Below are positions 10,181 through 22,692 of a stretch of DNA of 64,000 bases, in pieces (the first letter of the stretch is position 1; every line of letters starts with the position of its first letter). The stretch comes from Diphasiastrum complanatum (taxonomy: Eukaryota > Streptophyta > Lycopodiopsida > Lycopodiales > Lycopodiaceae). The notes beneath the pieces are model-generated. The model was given only the letters and a program-made list of their open reading frames with translations, did not search any database and was not told where the DNA came from. Location: positions 74,351,148 to 74,415,147 of the forward strand of contig CM055096.1 of the NCBI GenBank assembly GCA_029204225.1, read 5' to 3'. A program made the position numbers and the translations under genes.

Positions 10181-13100
10181 AATCACCATGGAGTGCTACT
10201 CAAATATAATCATTTTGTCGTTGGGTCTTAGGAAGTCCAACTACAAAATCCATACATATGCTTTCCCATCTCTTATCAAGGATATCTAATGGATGCAACA
10301 AACCACCAGCCTTATGGTGTTCAGCCTTTTCTAGTTGACAGGGCTTGCATTAACATATGACTCGACATGTGGTTTGAGATTTGGCCAATAAAACTCTCTT
10401 TTAACAAAGTCTAGAGTCCTGTGTATACCGGGATGTCTTGCACATGGTATGTCATGACATTCAAACAAAATCTTGCGTTTGAGATCCTCATTTCCAAGTA
10501 CACAAATTTTTTCCCTTGTTGGATTATAAATAAAGGTTTCAAAGAGCTTCAATGGAGGCCAATACCAAACTTTTTGGATTCGATGATGTTGAGACACACA
10601 CGTCCTGATATTGCTTATGCGGTTGGTGTAGTAAGTCAATTCATGCAAGAACTTGGTCAGACTCATTGGAAAGCTGCTAAATGTATTTTGAGATATATTC
10701 GAGGCACGTTAAACTTTGTCTTGAAGTATGATAGATCATAAGCACTTATGTTGGTAGGCTATATAGATGCTGATTGGGCAGGTAGTATTGATGATAGAAG
10801 ATCTACCAACGGTCATACACTTAGCTGTGAACTTGACTCAACACTGTCCATATTTCTTCTAGTTCCAAATATGACCAAAATGGGAGTCTGATTCATAATT
10901 TTCTCTCAGCGAAAGATATAGATCTGTGGAAATCTGGGTGAATGACAACTTGTTCAGTTCACCGATTCGACTAAGAGCATCTGCAACTTGATTAGAGCTG
11001 TCTCTTATGTAACGGATTTCATGATCGAATTCTTGTATCAATTTAGCCCATCGAGCTTTCATCCCCCGAAGATCATGTTGATTGCAAAAATACTTAAGAT
11101 CCGTATACACTATAAACTTACTACCATACAAGTAATGTCTCCAAGTTTTAAGTGCATGGATTACTGCAAACAATTTCTTTTCCTGCGTTGTATAACGCAA
11201 CTAAGGACTAGTGAGTTTTTTGCTTTCAAATGCCAATGGCCTATCCATCTATAATAGAACCGCTCCAATTACAATATCACTTGCGTCAGTTCTCACGATG
11301 TAAGATAAGTTTGGATTTGCAATTTGTAACACGGGAGCTGAAACAATCAATGTTTTAAGTTTTTCAAAACACTGATTCAATTTTTCATTCCAAACAACAG
11401 GCGGACTAGATTGATTCCTCTTTTTCTTTTTATTAACATTCCCTTTTGTCATATTATTGAGCAAAGTTGTTCCCTTAGCATAGTCCTCAATATATCTCTT
11501 GAAGAAAATGGTAAATCCTAAAAATGATTTAACTTGCTTCACAGTTCCCGGAATTGGCCACTCAATCACAATCTTGATTTCATCCTCATCAATCTTGATC
11601 CCATTAACTGCGATCTTATGACCGAGATAAAACAACTCTTGCTTTAAGAATTCACACTTGGACTCTTTAGCGTAGAGTAACTTCTGCCAAAGTTTCATCA
11701 AGACGATTCTCAAGTGCTCTATGTATTCCATAAAGGTTTTACTATAGACGAGAATATCATCTAGGAATACCACCACAAAATTCCCCAAATATGGACGAAA
11801 TAAATCATTCATCATTTGCTAGAACGTTGCTGGAGCATTCATGAACCCAAAAGACAACACTAAGAATTCATAATGACCAGATCTAAAACGAAATCCTGTC
11901 TTTAGATATCTTTCGATTTAATTCTTATTTGATGATACCCTGTCCAAAGATCTATCTTGGTGAAATACTGAGCTCCACCCAAGCGATCTACAAGGTCATC
12001 CATCTTGGGTAACAGATACTTATTCTTGACAGTCATCTTATTTTAGCCCTTGTAATCCACAGACATCCGAAAACCTCCATCTTTCTTGGCCTTTAGAAGA
12101 ACATAAGCGTCCCATGGTGATTTACTAGATTGTATATGTCCCATCCTCAGATAATTTCCTATTTGATTTGAAATCTCTATCTCCTCTTTCTGAGAAAACC
12201 TATAAGGTTGTCTAGAGACAGGTTGACTTTCTAGAATTAACTCAATCATGTGGTCTACTGACCTAGATGGTGGTAAACCATGAGGTAATTCAATTGGAAA
12301 AACATCTCTAAATTCATTTATGATCTGTTTTTTCATTGCTTGTTCATGATCTAAATTTACCGAGTTAAGAATTGCTGAGGATTCACAACCGTTTAGATAC
12401 ATTTCAAGAACATCCCACTGGAATAGCAAATATAGAAAAAAACTTCATACTGTGAATAGTCCAATGCCTCCATTTCATTAACTGCAGAAATCTTATCCAA
12501 CAAACGTACGAAATTACTGCCAAATAATGTAACTACCTTATCACCCTTCTTGAAAATGAGAACATGCTTCTCAAAATCAATTATCAAAGAAGGCGATCTA
12601 CTAAATAACCATTCGTATCCAAAAATTAAACCAGTACGAGCTAGGTCTAAAACATGAAAATTAACTAATTCTATGTGTCCTTGCATCAAAACTGGGAGAT
12701 TTGGGACTTTTATGTTCCAAATCTCCAATTTTGCTCCTGAAGCTAGCTAAACTTTATATCTATGATTGTTGGCTTCAGTTTCCAAGCTAAGTTTCTGCAC
12801 AAGACGAGAATTAATAAAATCATGAAATGAATCATTGTCCAATAGAATACTCACTTCTTGATTTTTAATTGTGCCAATTAAACGGAAAAGTTCATTAGGC
12901 AAGAAAAAAGAAGTCTTGAAAGAACATTCACACTCACAATCTGTCAAGTTAATTTTCAAAGCCCTACCATTACCTCTTGGGATCTTGATCATATGAGCCG
13001 ACATTTTCTTCTTTTTTGGACAAAATTTCATCACAGTGTCCAGGCTTTTTACAGACGAAACATAAGATCTCTTTTTTAGTTTTCGGGACGTAGATTTTAT

Positions 13101-13880
13101 GAATCTCTTTCTCTTCGGTTTCTTGGGTTTCGATGCTGTTTTATCCTATTCGTCAAAATATTTTACTTGGTCTGGATCACGCTTCTTCCCCTTCTCGGTT
13201 TTCAAAGCGGTTGGAATTTGTGCAAACTGCTTCTTGGATGCCACCACTGTGGAATCGTATGCTTTCGAAATTCGAAACACGTCCTCGAGGCTTTGAAGCA
13301 CGTTTCGCCTACATTTGTTTTGATACTCGGTTGGCAAACCAAGGACAGGCTGCCAAAGTGCCAACTTTGTCATAGGTCCATGAATTCATGGATATGAGAG
13401 TCCAAGCTCTTTGTACTCATTTTGCAGTTCGCAAATTTTAGGTAATAGTAGTCAACATCATCAGCAATTACGAAAGTTTTCTTGAAGACTGCCGCAAACG
13501 CATTCTAGGTAGTTAGCTTCTCCGGTAAATCTCGCCACCACAATGACACTTTGTCGTGTAAAAACAGTGCGACACTCTCAATTTTCTTCGCATCGGAAAC
13601 TCCATGTAGGTTGAAGTAGTTGCTCCACTTAGTGAGCCAGTCTTCGACGACTTCAGGTTTCTTCTCCTCCTTTTCTCCCGAATAAATCTCCGAATGAAAA
13701 CTGAGATTGGGTGAAGATAACAATTTGACTTGGTTCAAAAGAACCTCCATTTGTTGATCTCTAATCTGATTCCGATTATTCATATCGTTGAGCACCGTAC
13801 TCAACTACTGGCAAATCACCATATAGGGTGACGCGCCTAGATTGTAGCTTGATTTGAAGTTTCTTCGGCCATCTTGATTT
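10180..13880 (-). pseudogene. Ty3/gypsy retrotransposon relic, gag to integrase
   Basis: Read on the - strand from about 13874 (M-A-E-E-T-S-N). Gag holds W-L-T-K-W-S-N-Y-F-N and W-W-R-D-L-P (13804-13505). A basic nucleocapsid-like stretch follows (13375-13050), then a protease-like segment V-S-I-L-L-D-N-D-S-F-H-D-F-I (about 12855; the usual D-S/T-G is altered). Reverse transcriptase comes next (12370-11250; L-P-P-S-R-S-V-D-H, then F-L-D-D-I-L-V-Y at about 11770), then RNase H (11200-10860; T-Q-E-K-K-L-F-A-V, F-x-V-Y-T-D) and an integrase zinc region (10570-10360; C-H-D-I-P-C-A-R-H-P-G). Several stops and frame changes make it inactive. A copia fragment in the opposite strand separates RNase H from integrase. 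Confidence 0.88.
10577..10870 (+). pseudogene. Ty1/copia RNase H fragment inside the gypsy relic
   Basis: The + strand frame reads R-P-D-I-A-Y-A-V-G-V-V-S-Q, then H-W-K-A-A-K-C-I-L-R-Y-I-R-G-T-L, a stop, and D-A-D-W-A-G-S-I-D-D-R-R-S-T-N-G. These are the RT/RNase H junction and RNase H blocks of copia. It lies between the RNase H and integrase regions of the - strand gypsy element, so it was inserted there or joined by rearrangement. Confidence 0.8.
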
Positions 13881-14680
13881 GTCTATTCTTGGAAATTACT
13901 AAAATTAGTTTATATCTGATTAACTATTAGTGAAGTACAATTGGCCAAATCCGACTGAAATTGACTCAAGTATGGTCAATTCACTAATTTTGGTACATTT
14001 CATAGATAATTCAAGCAATCGGAAAAAATTGAAAATTTTGAATTTTCGGATTATTTTTTTTTAATTTTACTTAATCTTAAAAATCTGTCAAAAACACTGT
14101 TAATATTTATGCAATTGAAATTGAAAAAATAATTCATTGTTCGATTTCTAATCTTACTGAATTAATGTCTATCAGGCATGCATGACATGCGACATTAACT
14201 GTTTTTTTTTATTTTACGGAATTCTATGTAAATTTCAGTTCTGTGGAAATTGCTAGCCATAAATCCTTATTTGTGTCCTAACTGTCAGACCACATGCATA
14301 TAACCACAAATGCGAATCAGAAGCATAGTGCATCTATGATCTCAACTAGCCACGAAAAAAAATATTAGCATTTATAGCAAAATAATATGGAATCACTCTA
14401 AGAATCAACATGCAATCACTCCATGCAAGCACAGTACCACAAATTAGAAAATTGACTAGCATGCAATCTGAACAATTTCAAATTTTGTCAATTTTACTCA
14501 CAAAATTGCAAAACTTCGGATGATTATAACTTTGGCTACAAGACACCAAATTGGGTGTTAAGCTCAGAATAGAGGAAGACCTAGTGATCAAGACACTTGC
14601 CACATCAGCTTGCCACCTAGGTTTCACACGTGCGAGATCAGGGCACCCAAACGTCTGTAGGAAGGCACACTTTTTCTAGA
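13797..14680 (-). repeat. Gypsy leader/LTR region, copy A
   Basis: Sequence 5' to the gypsy gag. Segments at 13797-13825 and 14520-14670 (ACAAGACACCAAATTGG, GACACTTGCCACATCA, GCCACCTAGG, TTCACACGTGCGA) recur in the same order and orientation at 19613-19645 and 20320-20460. I read these as two diverged copies of one gypsy LTR/leader. Exact LTR ends could not be set. Confidence 0.55.
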
Positions 14681-15785
14681 CCTTGAATGATCAAAAAACA
14701 TGCAAACACCCCGCCAAGCCGAAAAGTGATGCTGCTTGCAGTCTTAAATGGTCTATTAGACTTCCAAGAAGCATTCATATAGGTCCTATGAAAAAGTATG
14801 GGCTGAGAACAAAGATTTCTTGATTTGTAGAAGTCAAAATAGCTTCAAACTTGATGGACATAAAGCATAAGCCACCGGCCACCAATTCACAAGTCTGATA
14901 GCTTGCTGGGAAGGTAAAAAAGAATGCTAGTCATTCTGTAAAAAAGTCCAGAATGATCTCCTTATGGATTTACAGAGATCCATCCCCCAAAAATCACCAA
15001 AAATGGTCATTTTTTGAACTTTTTTTACTTCCTACAAGCTCAATTACTGGAATTCTTGGCTTTAACTTCAAGGAAAGATTCAAAAGACTTTGATTCACCT
15101 TTTTACAACATGGTGTTTTATACCCACCTACTATCCAACTTTTTGAAAGAAAAAAAAACAAGCAAAAATCATGATTTTTAGCTCTTTTTCGATTTTTTCT
15201 TTACTATAAAGTGAAAATTTATGACATGCAATTTTTTTTCTAGCACATGCAAACCAATTTACAAGATTATAGTCATCTAATTGATCTAATCTTGCTGGAT
15301 TTTGGTTCTTACTATCTATTTTGTGTCAAAAAGCATGAAAAACCAAGCAATTTTGACCAAAACATAAATCATGGAAAGATCAGGCATGCATTATTAATTT
15401 CATCTCTAATATGAAAGTACACTTGCTGAGAAATTCAGTTTTACATGAGGTTTGAGCTACACAACAAAAAGCTCCAAAAAAACAACACAAATTAACTTTC
15501 TAGGACAATTTTTCATAAACCACAAAAAAATCAAGAGAGACATGGATCTTAGCAACATGCAAATTGAAATTGGGAAGATCCACCAACTTGCACACTTGTT
15601 CCACCACCTAGATGAGAATACTAGTTAATCTCCCCCAAAATTCCAATGAAAAGCACCAGTTTTTCAAGTTTTCTGAAAGCTCCTCAAGATCATGCTTACA
15701 AGACAAACACAATGGAAAACACAAAAAATAAAAAACCACTCAACCAAGTAGAAGCATCCAATCAAACTCTAGAAGCTTCACCCCC
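14681..15785. other. AT-rich repeat-derived sequence, no gene
   Basis: No coding frame of note. It is probably the outer part of the gypsy LTR/leader region plus unrelated AT-rich DNA. Confidence 0.4.
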
Positions 15786-16078
15786 AAGCTTGTAGAAAAT
15801 ATCAAAAATTGTTTCGATGCTCCTTTAGGAGGCTTGCGGAGTTTTGCAGGATCCTAAGCAAATGACTACATATCATAGACTTCGAACCATTCAATCAACG
15901 AAAACGACATGACAATCAGAGATGGAAGAGTTGAGAGCATTTTGCATTTTGTATTTTTCTTCTATTTCGGAGTCGATCAGTGTCACGCATGTTGGCGGCC
16001 TGTCGCTCCTCTTACAAAAGTCGTTGTGTTCTACTCGTTGGCAGACTTTCATGCATAGCTGAAAAATACTAACAGTAT
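15786..16078. repeat. Left arm of a large inverted repeat
   Basis: Matches the reverse complement of about 16860-17127, for example TTTTGCAGGATCCTAAGCAAA, ATGGAAGAGTTGAGAGCATT and GACTTTCATGCATAGCT. The left arm has one insertion of about 28 bases near 15805-15835. The arms are separated by about 780 bases. Confidence 0.8.
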
Positions 16079-16258
16079 GCTAATACTCTTCTCTACTTCT
16101 GCTCTCTAGCTCTCTAGCTCTCTACTTCTGCTCTCTGCTCTCTACTTCTGTTCTCTAGCTCTCTTTCTCTATCGTTCTATCCTATATTTATCCCATCTGG
16201 GAAAATTACAAGATAATTTAGCAATAGTTTACAAGACAGGTTTAGTGATAATCATTGG

Positions 16259-16880
16259 TTAACTACCCTCTGACAACGTTGCTCTTTGGCGGGTGAGCGT
16301 GATAGTACAATACTCTACGCTCGTCGAGCTGCCAACTGTTATTGTGACTTGTCCAACTTTCAATTTCAGTTCGAGGTTCATCTTCAACACTTTGGGTGCT
16401 TCAGCTTTGGCGATTGTTTGGGCATTTGGTAGGGACAAACGTTGAGATCTTCGGGGTGTCTTTGTCCTTCGGGACATCTTTGACCTTCAAGGTGTGTTCG
16501 ACATTTGGGATGTCTTCGGCCTTCGAGATCTTTCCGTCCTTTGGGACATTTTTGTCTTTCGGGATTTCTTCGGCAAAGTTGCAAAAGTTCACCATTTTAG
16601 ACACCCCCTCTTGAACGTTGCAACATTTGTGTATGTCCAGTCCTATTTCCTTTCTTTCTTTCATTTTTTTTCTTATAAATCCATTTGCAGTCGATGATCT
16701 TTTCATCTTCGGCCAGTGGCTCTAGAGTCCATGCCTCATTCTGCCTCATTGATTTGATCTCTTTCGACATTACTTGCTTCCAGAATTCTCCCTCCGAACT
16801 CTGGATAGCTTTTTGGTAGATTGTCAGTTCTTCAGTGAAGTTGTAGAATTCTAGATATACTGTTAACATCTTTTAGCTAT
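16259..16880 (-). pseudogene. Ty1/copia reverse-transcriptase start plus degenerate linker
   Basis: The - strand frame 16869-16680 reads F-W-K-Q-V-M-S-K-E-I-K-S-M, N-E-A-W-T-L-E-P-L and D-C-K-W-I-Y-K-K-K, the conserved start of copia reverse transcriptase. Below it, 16600-16430 encodes a short repeated pattern around P-K-D-K-D and P-K. The piece forms most of the spacer of the inverted repeat and has no other pol domain next to it. Confidence 0.72.
16440..16600 (-). repeat. Degenerate minisatellite of about 30 bp units
   Basis: Imperfect repeats on the + strand around TTCGGGAYxTCTTTGxCCTTC. On the - strand they read as alternating V/I-P-K-D/V-K-D/E motifs. The unit is variable and I could not set exact borders. 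Confidence 0.5.
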
Positions 16881-17127
16881 GCATGAAAGTCTGCCAACGA
16901 GCAGAACATAGCGACTTCTATAAGAGGAGCGACAGGCCGCCAACGTGAGTGACATTGATCGACTCACTCAAAATAAAAGAAAAATACAAAATGCAAAATG
17001 CTCTCAACTCTTCCATCTCTGATTGTCGTGTCGTTTTCGTTGATTGAATGGTTCGAAGTCTATGATCTGTAGTCGTTTGCTTAGGATCCTGCAAAATTTC
17101 ACAAGCCTTTCGATATTTTCTACAAAG
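16860..17127. repeat. Right arm of the large inverted repeat
   Basis: Reverse-complement partner of 15786-16078. If transcribed, the two arms and the spacer could fold into a hairpin with a stem of about 260 bp. Confidence 0.8.
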
Positions 17128-17504
17128 CCAAGGTATGGGAAGCATGAAAGTAGAGTGAGTGTCTGGCAATGAATCAAACACAAATTTAAGTAATAGGACG
17201 AGTTTGGCCTTCTTGTATAGAACCTAGAACCACTTGTGCACATAGACATGCAAGGTCATAACTCCCCTATACATAGATCCATCTAGAATAGAGTCTCTAT
17301 GCATGGATCCTCTATTCATAGAATTGCTATTGATAACTCTACACATGCATAACTTGTCCCAAACCTTGTACTAATTTCATTTACTGTGTTTTGGACCTCA
17401 CAAGGATATTAGTTACGTTCGGGTCACGTCCAGTATGAGGTGGCATAGCTAACAACTTTTTTCACTGGAATACCGTGTATCCAAGACTACGAGTATATTG
17501 AATC
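17128..17504. other. No gene recognised
   Basis: Spacer between the inverted repeat and the copia RT fragment. Nothing recognisable was seen. Confidence 0.35.
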
Positions 17505-18190
17505 CTATGTATTGGTCATGGACTTGACATATAGAGCAATGTCCTCGAAGGATCTTTCATTACCTCTTATAGTTAGCTTTACATTTGACTCCATTGGTGT
17601 ATCGCAAGATTTAGCATCTACAATATAAAATCTTCTTAGAATAGAATGAGCATACTTCTCTTGACATATGAATGTAAATTGATAAGTTCTAAATACTTCT
17701 ATTCCCAAGATATAATGCAAAAGACCAAGATCATGCACCTCAAACTCCTTTTTGAGTGCAAACTTGATATCATCAATATCTTGCTTGTTGTCTCCACTCA
17801 ATATGATGTCATCCACATAGATTAGAAGAATAGTAACTTGATTTCCAACAAATCTATAGTAAAGTGAATGATCATATTCACTCATCATGAAATTTCGTGA
17901 AAGTAAAAAATCTTAGCATACCAACTCCTTGGTGCTTGCTTAAGACCGTACAAACTCTTTTGTAAGAAACAAACATGATTTGGCTTGCCATGCAAAATGT
18001 AGATCTCCATTCAAGAATGCATTTGTAATGTCCAATTGCCATAGATCTCATCCAAAAAGTGTAGCAAGTGAAATAATGACTCGAAGGCTTACCATCTTGC
18101 CACGGGTGCAAAGGTCTCATCATAGTCAATTCTATACTCTTGTGCATATAAGGTGTGAAAAAGTGGATCTTGAATGGATCTAATTTACGA
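17505..18190 (-). pseudogene. Ty1/copia reverse transcriptase fragment
   Basis: The - strand frame 17888-17505 reads I-L-L-I-Y-V-D-D-I-I-L-S-G, carrying the Y-V-D-D active site, followed by F-A-L-K-K-E-F-E-V-H-D-L-G and L-G-I-E-V. Upstream (17888-18190) the earlier RT blocks survive only in broken frames. It ends exactly where a + strand gypsy integrase end begins. Confidence 0.85.
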
Positions 18191-18194
18191 TCAA

Positions 18195-18590
18195 GATGTT
18201 GTAATGCTAGTGGAGTTTTTGGTACCATCACTGAGGATTGCCACCACACAGCATCTCGACGAGTCCAAATCTCTACAACTACACCATGAAGCTCTTCACA
18301 AACTTTGCGAGACACGCCTATTAGTTGTGCATGCACTAGCAGCCAAGAAAGCATTTCGCAAGGCATGGCATAATTGTCGGTTGCACAAGAAAGATCTTTG
18401 TGCCGGAGATTTGGTCCTCATGTATGAGACCAAGGCGATCAAAGAAAAATTGAAGTTCACATGTGAAGGTCCGTACCACGTCAAGGAAATTCTTAATCAT
18501 GGAGCTGTGAAACCTCATCATCTAGATGGGACTCCATTTGATACACCCATAAAGGGTAGCCGATTACATAAGTACTGGCCATCTCAGTAA
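18195..18590 (+). pseudogene. Ty3/gypsy integrase C-terminal fragment
   Basis: The + strand frame contains A-K-K-A-F-R-K-A-W, G-D-L-V-L-M-Y-E-T-K, G-P-Y-H-V-K-E-I-L and ends R-L-H-K-Y-W-P-S-Q-stop. This is the GPY/F-type C-terminus of gypsy integrases. Only this end remains, and its orientation is opposite to the copia piece it abuts. Confidence 0.8.
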
Positions 18591-18599
18591 CACCGATCC

Positions 18600-19612
18600 A
18601 GCCTGATAATGACATATAGATAACTTACATATGAGATCCTACACTATAAGCAGTCATTACCACAAGATCCGACGAGCATCCAGATCCAGATGAGATCAAG
18701 AAGGTAGCAAAACATCATCAGACAACAGATACCTGATGACAGTGCCAACCAGACTTGAAAATCTCAGGCTGATTTAACAAAAAAAAAAAAAAACCACTCA
18801 AACTAATAGACCAGCTACCAAATTTTCATAAGAACCATCGTAGAGCTCACCATAGATAGATCTGACCCAGATAGACCTACAACAAGTTGCGAGAGTTACT
18901 TATGAAGGATAAATGAAAAAATGGTCTCTACGAGAGTTCACTCAAGGAAAAACTTCAGGACCTTCGCATGCCATCAAGATCATCAAACCAACCTTCGCAA
19001 GTAGCATAAATGGAATCAGGACAATCAAATTGATTATAAAATTTGATAACAAAAGCAAGCTGGGTGAGAGTTTCTTTTCTGTAAGAGTTGTAACCCTTGC
19101 ATAACTTTCAGAACCTTCGCAAGGCATGTAAAACAACTTCTAAACTCTCGCTAGTTTCTCTGGGATCTTATAAAATCATGAAGAAGGTCCCTGCAGGATT
19201 TGGTATTGGTCTGGCTGTGAAAAGTACACTTCTTCTAATATGCACTCTAATTTCTCTCCATAAAAGTAGAAAATTTGAGTCAGTTGTCATTTTTCCTAGC
19301 GAAGCTCTATGATAAATAGTCTTTAGTTTTAAACTGATTGGCCCTACTTTAGCAATAATTTGTTTTAGAAGTCTTAAACAATCAGTTATTCTCATTTGCT
19401 ATCAGTTATACTTCAAGAATTGAAAGTAGATTCACAAAACTGATCGACTGGGTCAACCAATCAACTACCCCTCAGGCTTCCTCTCTTTCCTCCCTTCCAA
19501 ATAAGGTTCAGACTAAAAGCCCCAAATTTGTACTGGAAAAAGTTCAATTTGGTTATCAGTAATACATAACTACTAATTAACCAAACAATTTTGACTATTC
19601 ATTCATTAAGTG
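18600..19612. other. No gene recognised; probable gypsy 3' region
   Basis: Non-coding sequence downstream of the integrase stop, with an A-rich tract at 18779-18793. No LTR border was set. Confidence 0.35.
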
Positions 19613-20560
19613 CCGCACTTAATTATTGGTAAATCCCCTTATGGATCAGCATAGCAACTGTTCCAATAAGATTTACGTTATTCTTGGTCTTATTGATCCC
19701 AAAAAACAAGAAATGCTCCATATTAGTTGACAGATTCACAAAAATCTTCAACTAAAAGTGAAAGGAACTATGACCTTAAACATTGACTGATTTCAACTTA
19801 GTAAGATCATTCACTCTGCAAGCAATTTCTGTTTGATCAATAACCAACGAATTTGAACAAATCCAAAACATCCATAATTACTTCAAATTTTACGTAAATT
19901 GGGATTTTCAAATTCTGTTCAATATGGACCTAAATTGTAAAAATTTATCTAAAGCATCAATTTAGCAATTTCACAGTTACCATCACATTTCGAAAGGATT
20001 CCAAAATATTCGACATGCATCAGACATGACATGCATTGATTTCTAAAAAAATCAAATTTTTTACGTAACTTGTCTAGAAACTGGGAAATCAGCTTTTTGA
20101 ACTAGAATTGCTAAAAATAGCTCCATGCATGAAATTTTATTAGATCAATCTATTGAAAACCCATGTACCATGCATCCAAACATGCATACAGGTCTATTTA
20201 TACATTTTCAACACCAGAAGAACACTATAATGAGTTACATGCATGCATGCATCAGAACATTACGAAAAATTTGCAAGTTTTAGTTCAAAAATTGCCAAAA
20301 TTTCGATAGCCATAACTTTCTCTACAAGACACCAAATTGGTCATTGTAAAGCACAGTACGGAGGGAGATTAGGTCTACAAGACACTTGCCACATCACCCT
20401 GCCACCTAGGCTTCACACGTGCGATCTGTAACTGATCTAGATTCAGGTAGGAAGGCACACTTTCACAAGGTAGCATCTTCAGAAATCCATCTCCAGGCCA
20501 ATATGCATCCAATCAAAGGTTACAAGCACTCTTCTAAGGTTCATTAGAGAGGTATAGAGG
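19613..20560 (-). repeat. Gypsy leader/LTR region, copy B
   Basis: Diverged same-orientation copy of 13797-14680. The block at 20320-20460 matches 14541-14670 in order and spacing, and 19613-19645 matches 13797-13825 next to the gag start. No gag follows here, so this is a truncated second copy. Confidence 0.55.
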
Positions 20561-21030
20561 CTTCTATCAGATCCCGCAAGCAATCATAGGATCAGATCAT
20601 GCCAAAAATGCATTTTTGGACTCCTTCAACAAGCAAAACTTCAACAAATGGTACCTAAGCCTCACACAACCAAATTGCATCGATGCATTATGGCTCAAAT
20701 CAGAGGAAATCCATCGTATCTTTAAGCTTGTAACAAGATTCAATAGGTTCAGACCACCATTTGATAGGTATTCATGCTCAAAAGTCCCCAAAAATACACT
20801 ATTTTTTGACATTTCAAGACTCTTAATGGTGTCCAATCCTAACCAAACTTCATGAAAGCCTTAGGACAATTTCATTACACCTCTGAAAATGTGCATGCAA
20901 AATATTGGCCATGAATTTTATGAAAATCTCCAAAATTAGTCCAAAAACCATTAAAAAAACCATGTTTTTTGACCAATTTTGACCAAAATTTGTGGATCAA
21001 ATCCACAATTAAGTGCAATTAGACTCAAAT
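20561..21030. other. No gene recognised
   Basis: AT-rich continuation of LTR-like sequence up to the copia RNase H fragment. Confidence 0.35.
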
Positions 21031-21032
21031 CC

Positions 21033-22020
21033 CTATAAATCAGCTATGTAATTGGATTCTATTGATAATAATGCAACTGAGATCTGCTTCTGGCTGTTCC
21101 ATGAGATTGGGCCTTGGTTGTATACAAATCCAGAAGTTGATTTTTTGGTGTCGACATCTCCTGCCCAATCCACATCTGTGTAGGCTTCAAGGATATTGGC
21201 AGTTTGGCTGTCTCCATAGCAGATGCTGAGAGTTGTCGTTGCTTGAATGTACTTCATGACCTTTGTTACCATTTTCCAATGAGCTATGCATGGATTTGAC
21301 AGGAACTAGCTAAGTGTACTGATCGAATATGCAAGGTCTAGTCGTGTGCAGATCATTGCGTACATCAGTGAGCCGATGATGGATTGAAATGGGTAGTGCT
21401 TCATCTACTCCTTTTCTGCCTCAGTTTGAGGAGATTGTTTCTTTGATAGCTTTAGTCCAGGGTCGAGTGGAAAGAGACTGGGTTTGCAATTGGCCATTCC
21501 ATACTTTTCCAGCATGTTGTTGAGATATCGTTGCTGACTGATGAAGATCAGTCTGCTGAGTCGATCTCGTTGAATTTGGATTCCGAGACAATAGTGGGCT
21601 GGACCCATGTCAGTCATCTTGTATTCATGGGCCAGCATGCATTTTGTATTATTCATCATATTCAGATTATCACTTAATAAGAGTGTATCATCTACGTAGA
21701 GAGTGATAATGATGAAGTAATCTGATACAGACTTGAAATAGACATTCGAGTCTGCTGAGTTTGGAATGAAACCATTCTCTATCAGGAAAATGTGTTGATC
21801 TTCTGGAACCAGGCTCTGGGTGACTGTTTCAGCCCGTAGAGCGCCTTGTGGATTTTGCCGACAAGGTGCTGTTGCTTGCCATTGAGTTCGTATCCCTCTG
21901 GCTGCGGCTTGCCATTGAGTTCGTATCCCTCTGATTGCGTCATGTAGATTTCCTCTTCGATGGTTCCATTGAGGAAAGCGGTCTAGACATCCATCTAGTG
22001 GATTTCAAGGTCTGTCGCAA
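21033..22020 (-). pseudogene. Ty1/copia RT-RNase H relic (same family as 29954-31150)
   Basis: Read from 22020 down: RT blocks A-F-L-N-G-T-I (broken), a decayed second RT part, then the frame 21659-21405 with H-E-Y-K-M-T-D-M-G-P and L-G-I-Q-I. RNase H (21272-21033) reads A-Y-T-D-V-D-W-A-G-D and S-T-S-G-F-V-Y. Near-identical blocks occur at 29954-30850, so both derive from one family. A 30 bp segment at about 21878-21940 is tandemly duplicated. No LTRs were seen. Confidence 0.85.
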
Positions 22021-22690
22021 CTGTTAAAAAACTACCATTTTTTTTTGCCAAAAATAGTAATATCATTCTTCAACCTCCGCCTAAACCTTCACCATTTTCT
22101 CTGTGGTTTCCAAATTTAGTGATTCATCATTTTTTAGTGGAGAAAATTCGTTTTATCATAATTGTTCAAAAAGTCCATTTAAACTCTCGCCAAGCTACAA
22201 AAATCTCAACCTTCGCCAAAAGAACCTTCGCAAGTTCTACCATATAATTATCTTTATCAGATCTACTTGCTTTTAGACGGGCTAAGGTTAGTTTTTCCAG
22301 ATTTGTCAAAAACAGCCAGTTAAATGATTTTTTAATTCAAAATAGTAGTAGAGAACCCTCACCTAGTAAGCCTTTGCCAATACCATTTTTGAGTTCTGAT
22401 CTACATGATCTAGCTACTATCAAATTTGTGAAAAAATCTGAGTTGATTTGATATTGATGCAAAATTCTGAGTTGATTTGATATTGATTTTTGAGAAAAAT
22501 TCCATTCTAGAGTGTCAATTGCTTGATCAAGATCTTTTTTTTCCAAATTTAGATTTTGATTATCGTTAAGTGATCAAGTTGTTACTGATCAAACCAGAAG
22601 ATAGAATTTAATTGAAAAATCTAGATCCAATCTCATATGCACAGTATATCTTATCGATCTTCCATTTTTTTTTTTGGAAGTAATTCGTAA
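22021..22690. other. No gene recognised
   Basis: AT-rich intergenic sequence with short T-runs. Nothing recognisable. Confidence 0.35.
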
Positions 22691-22692
22691 AA

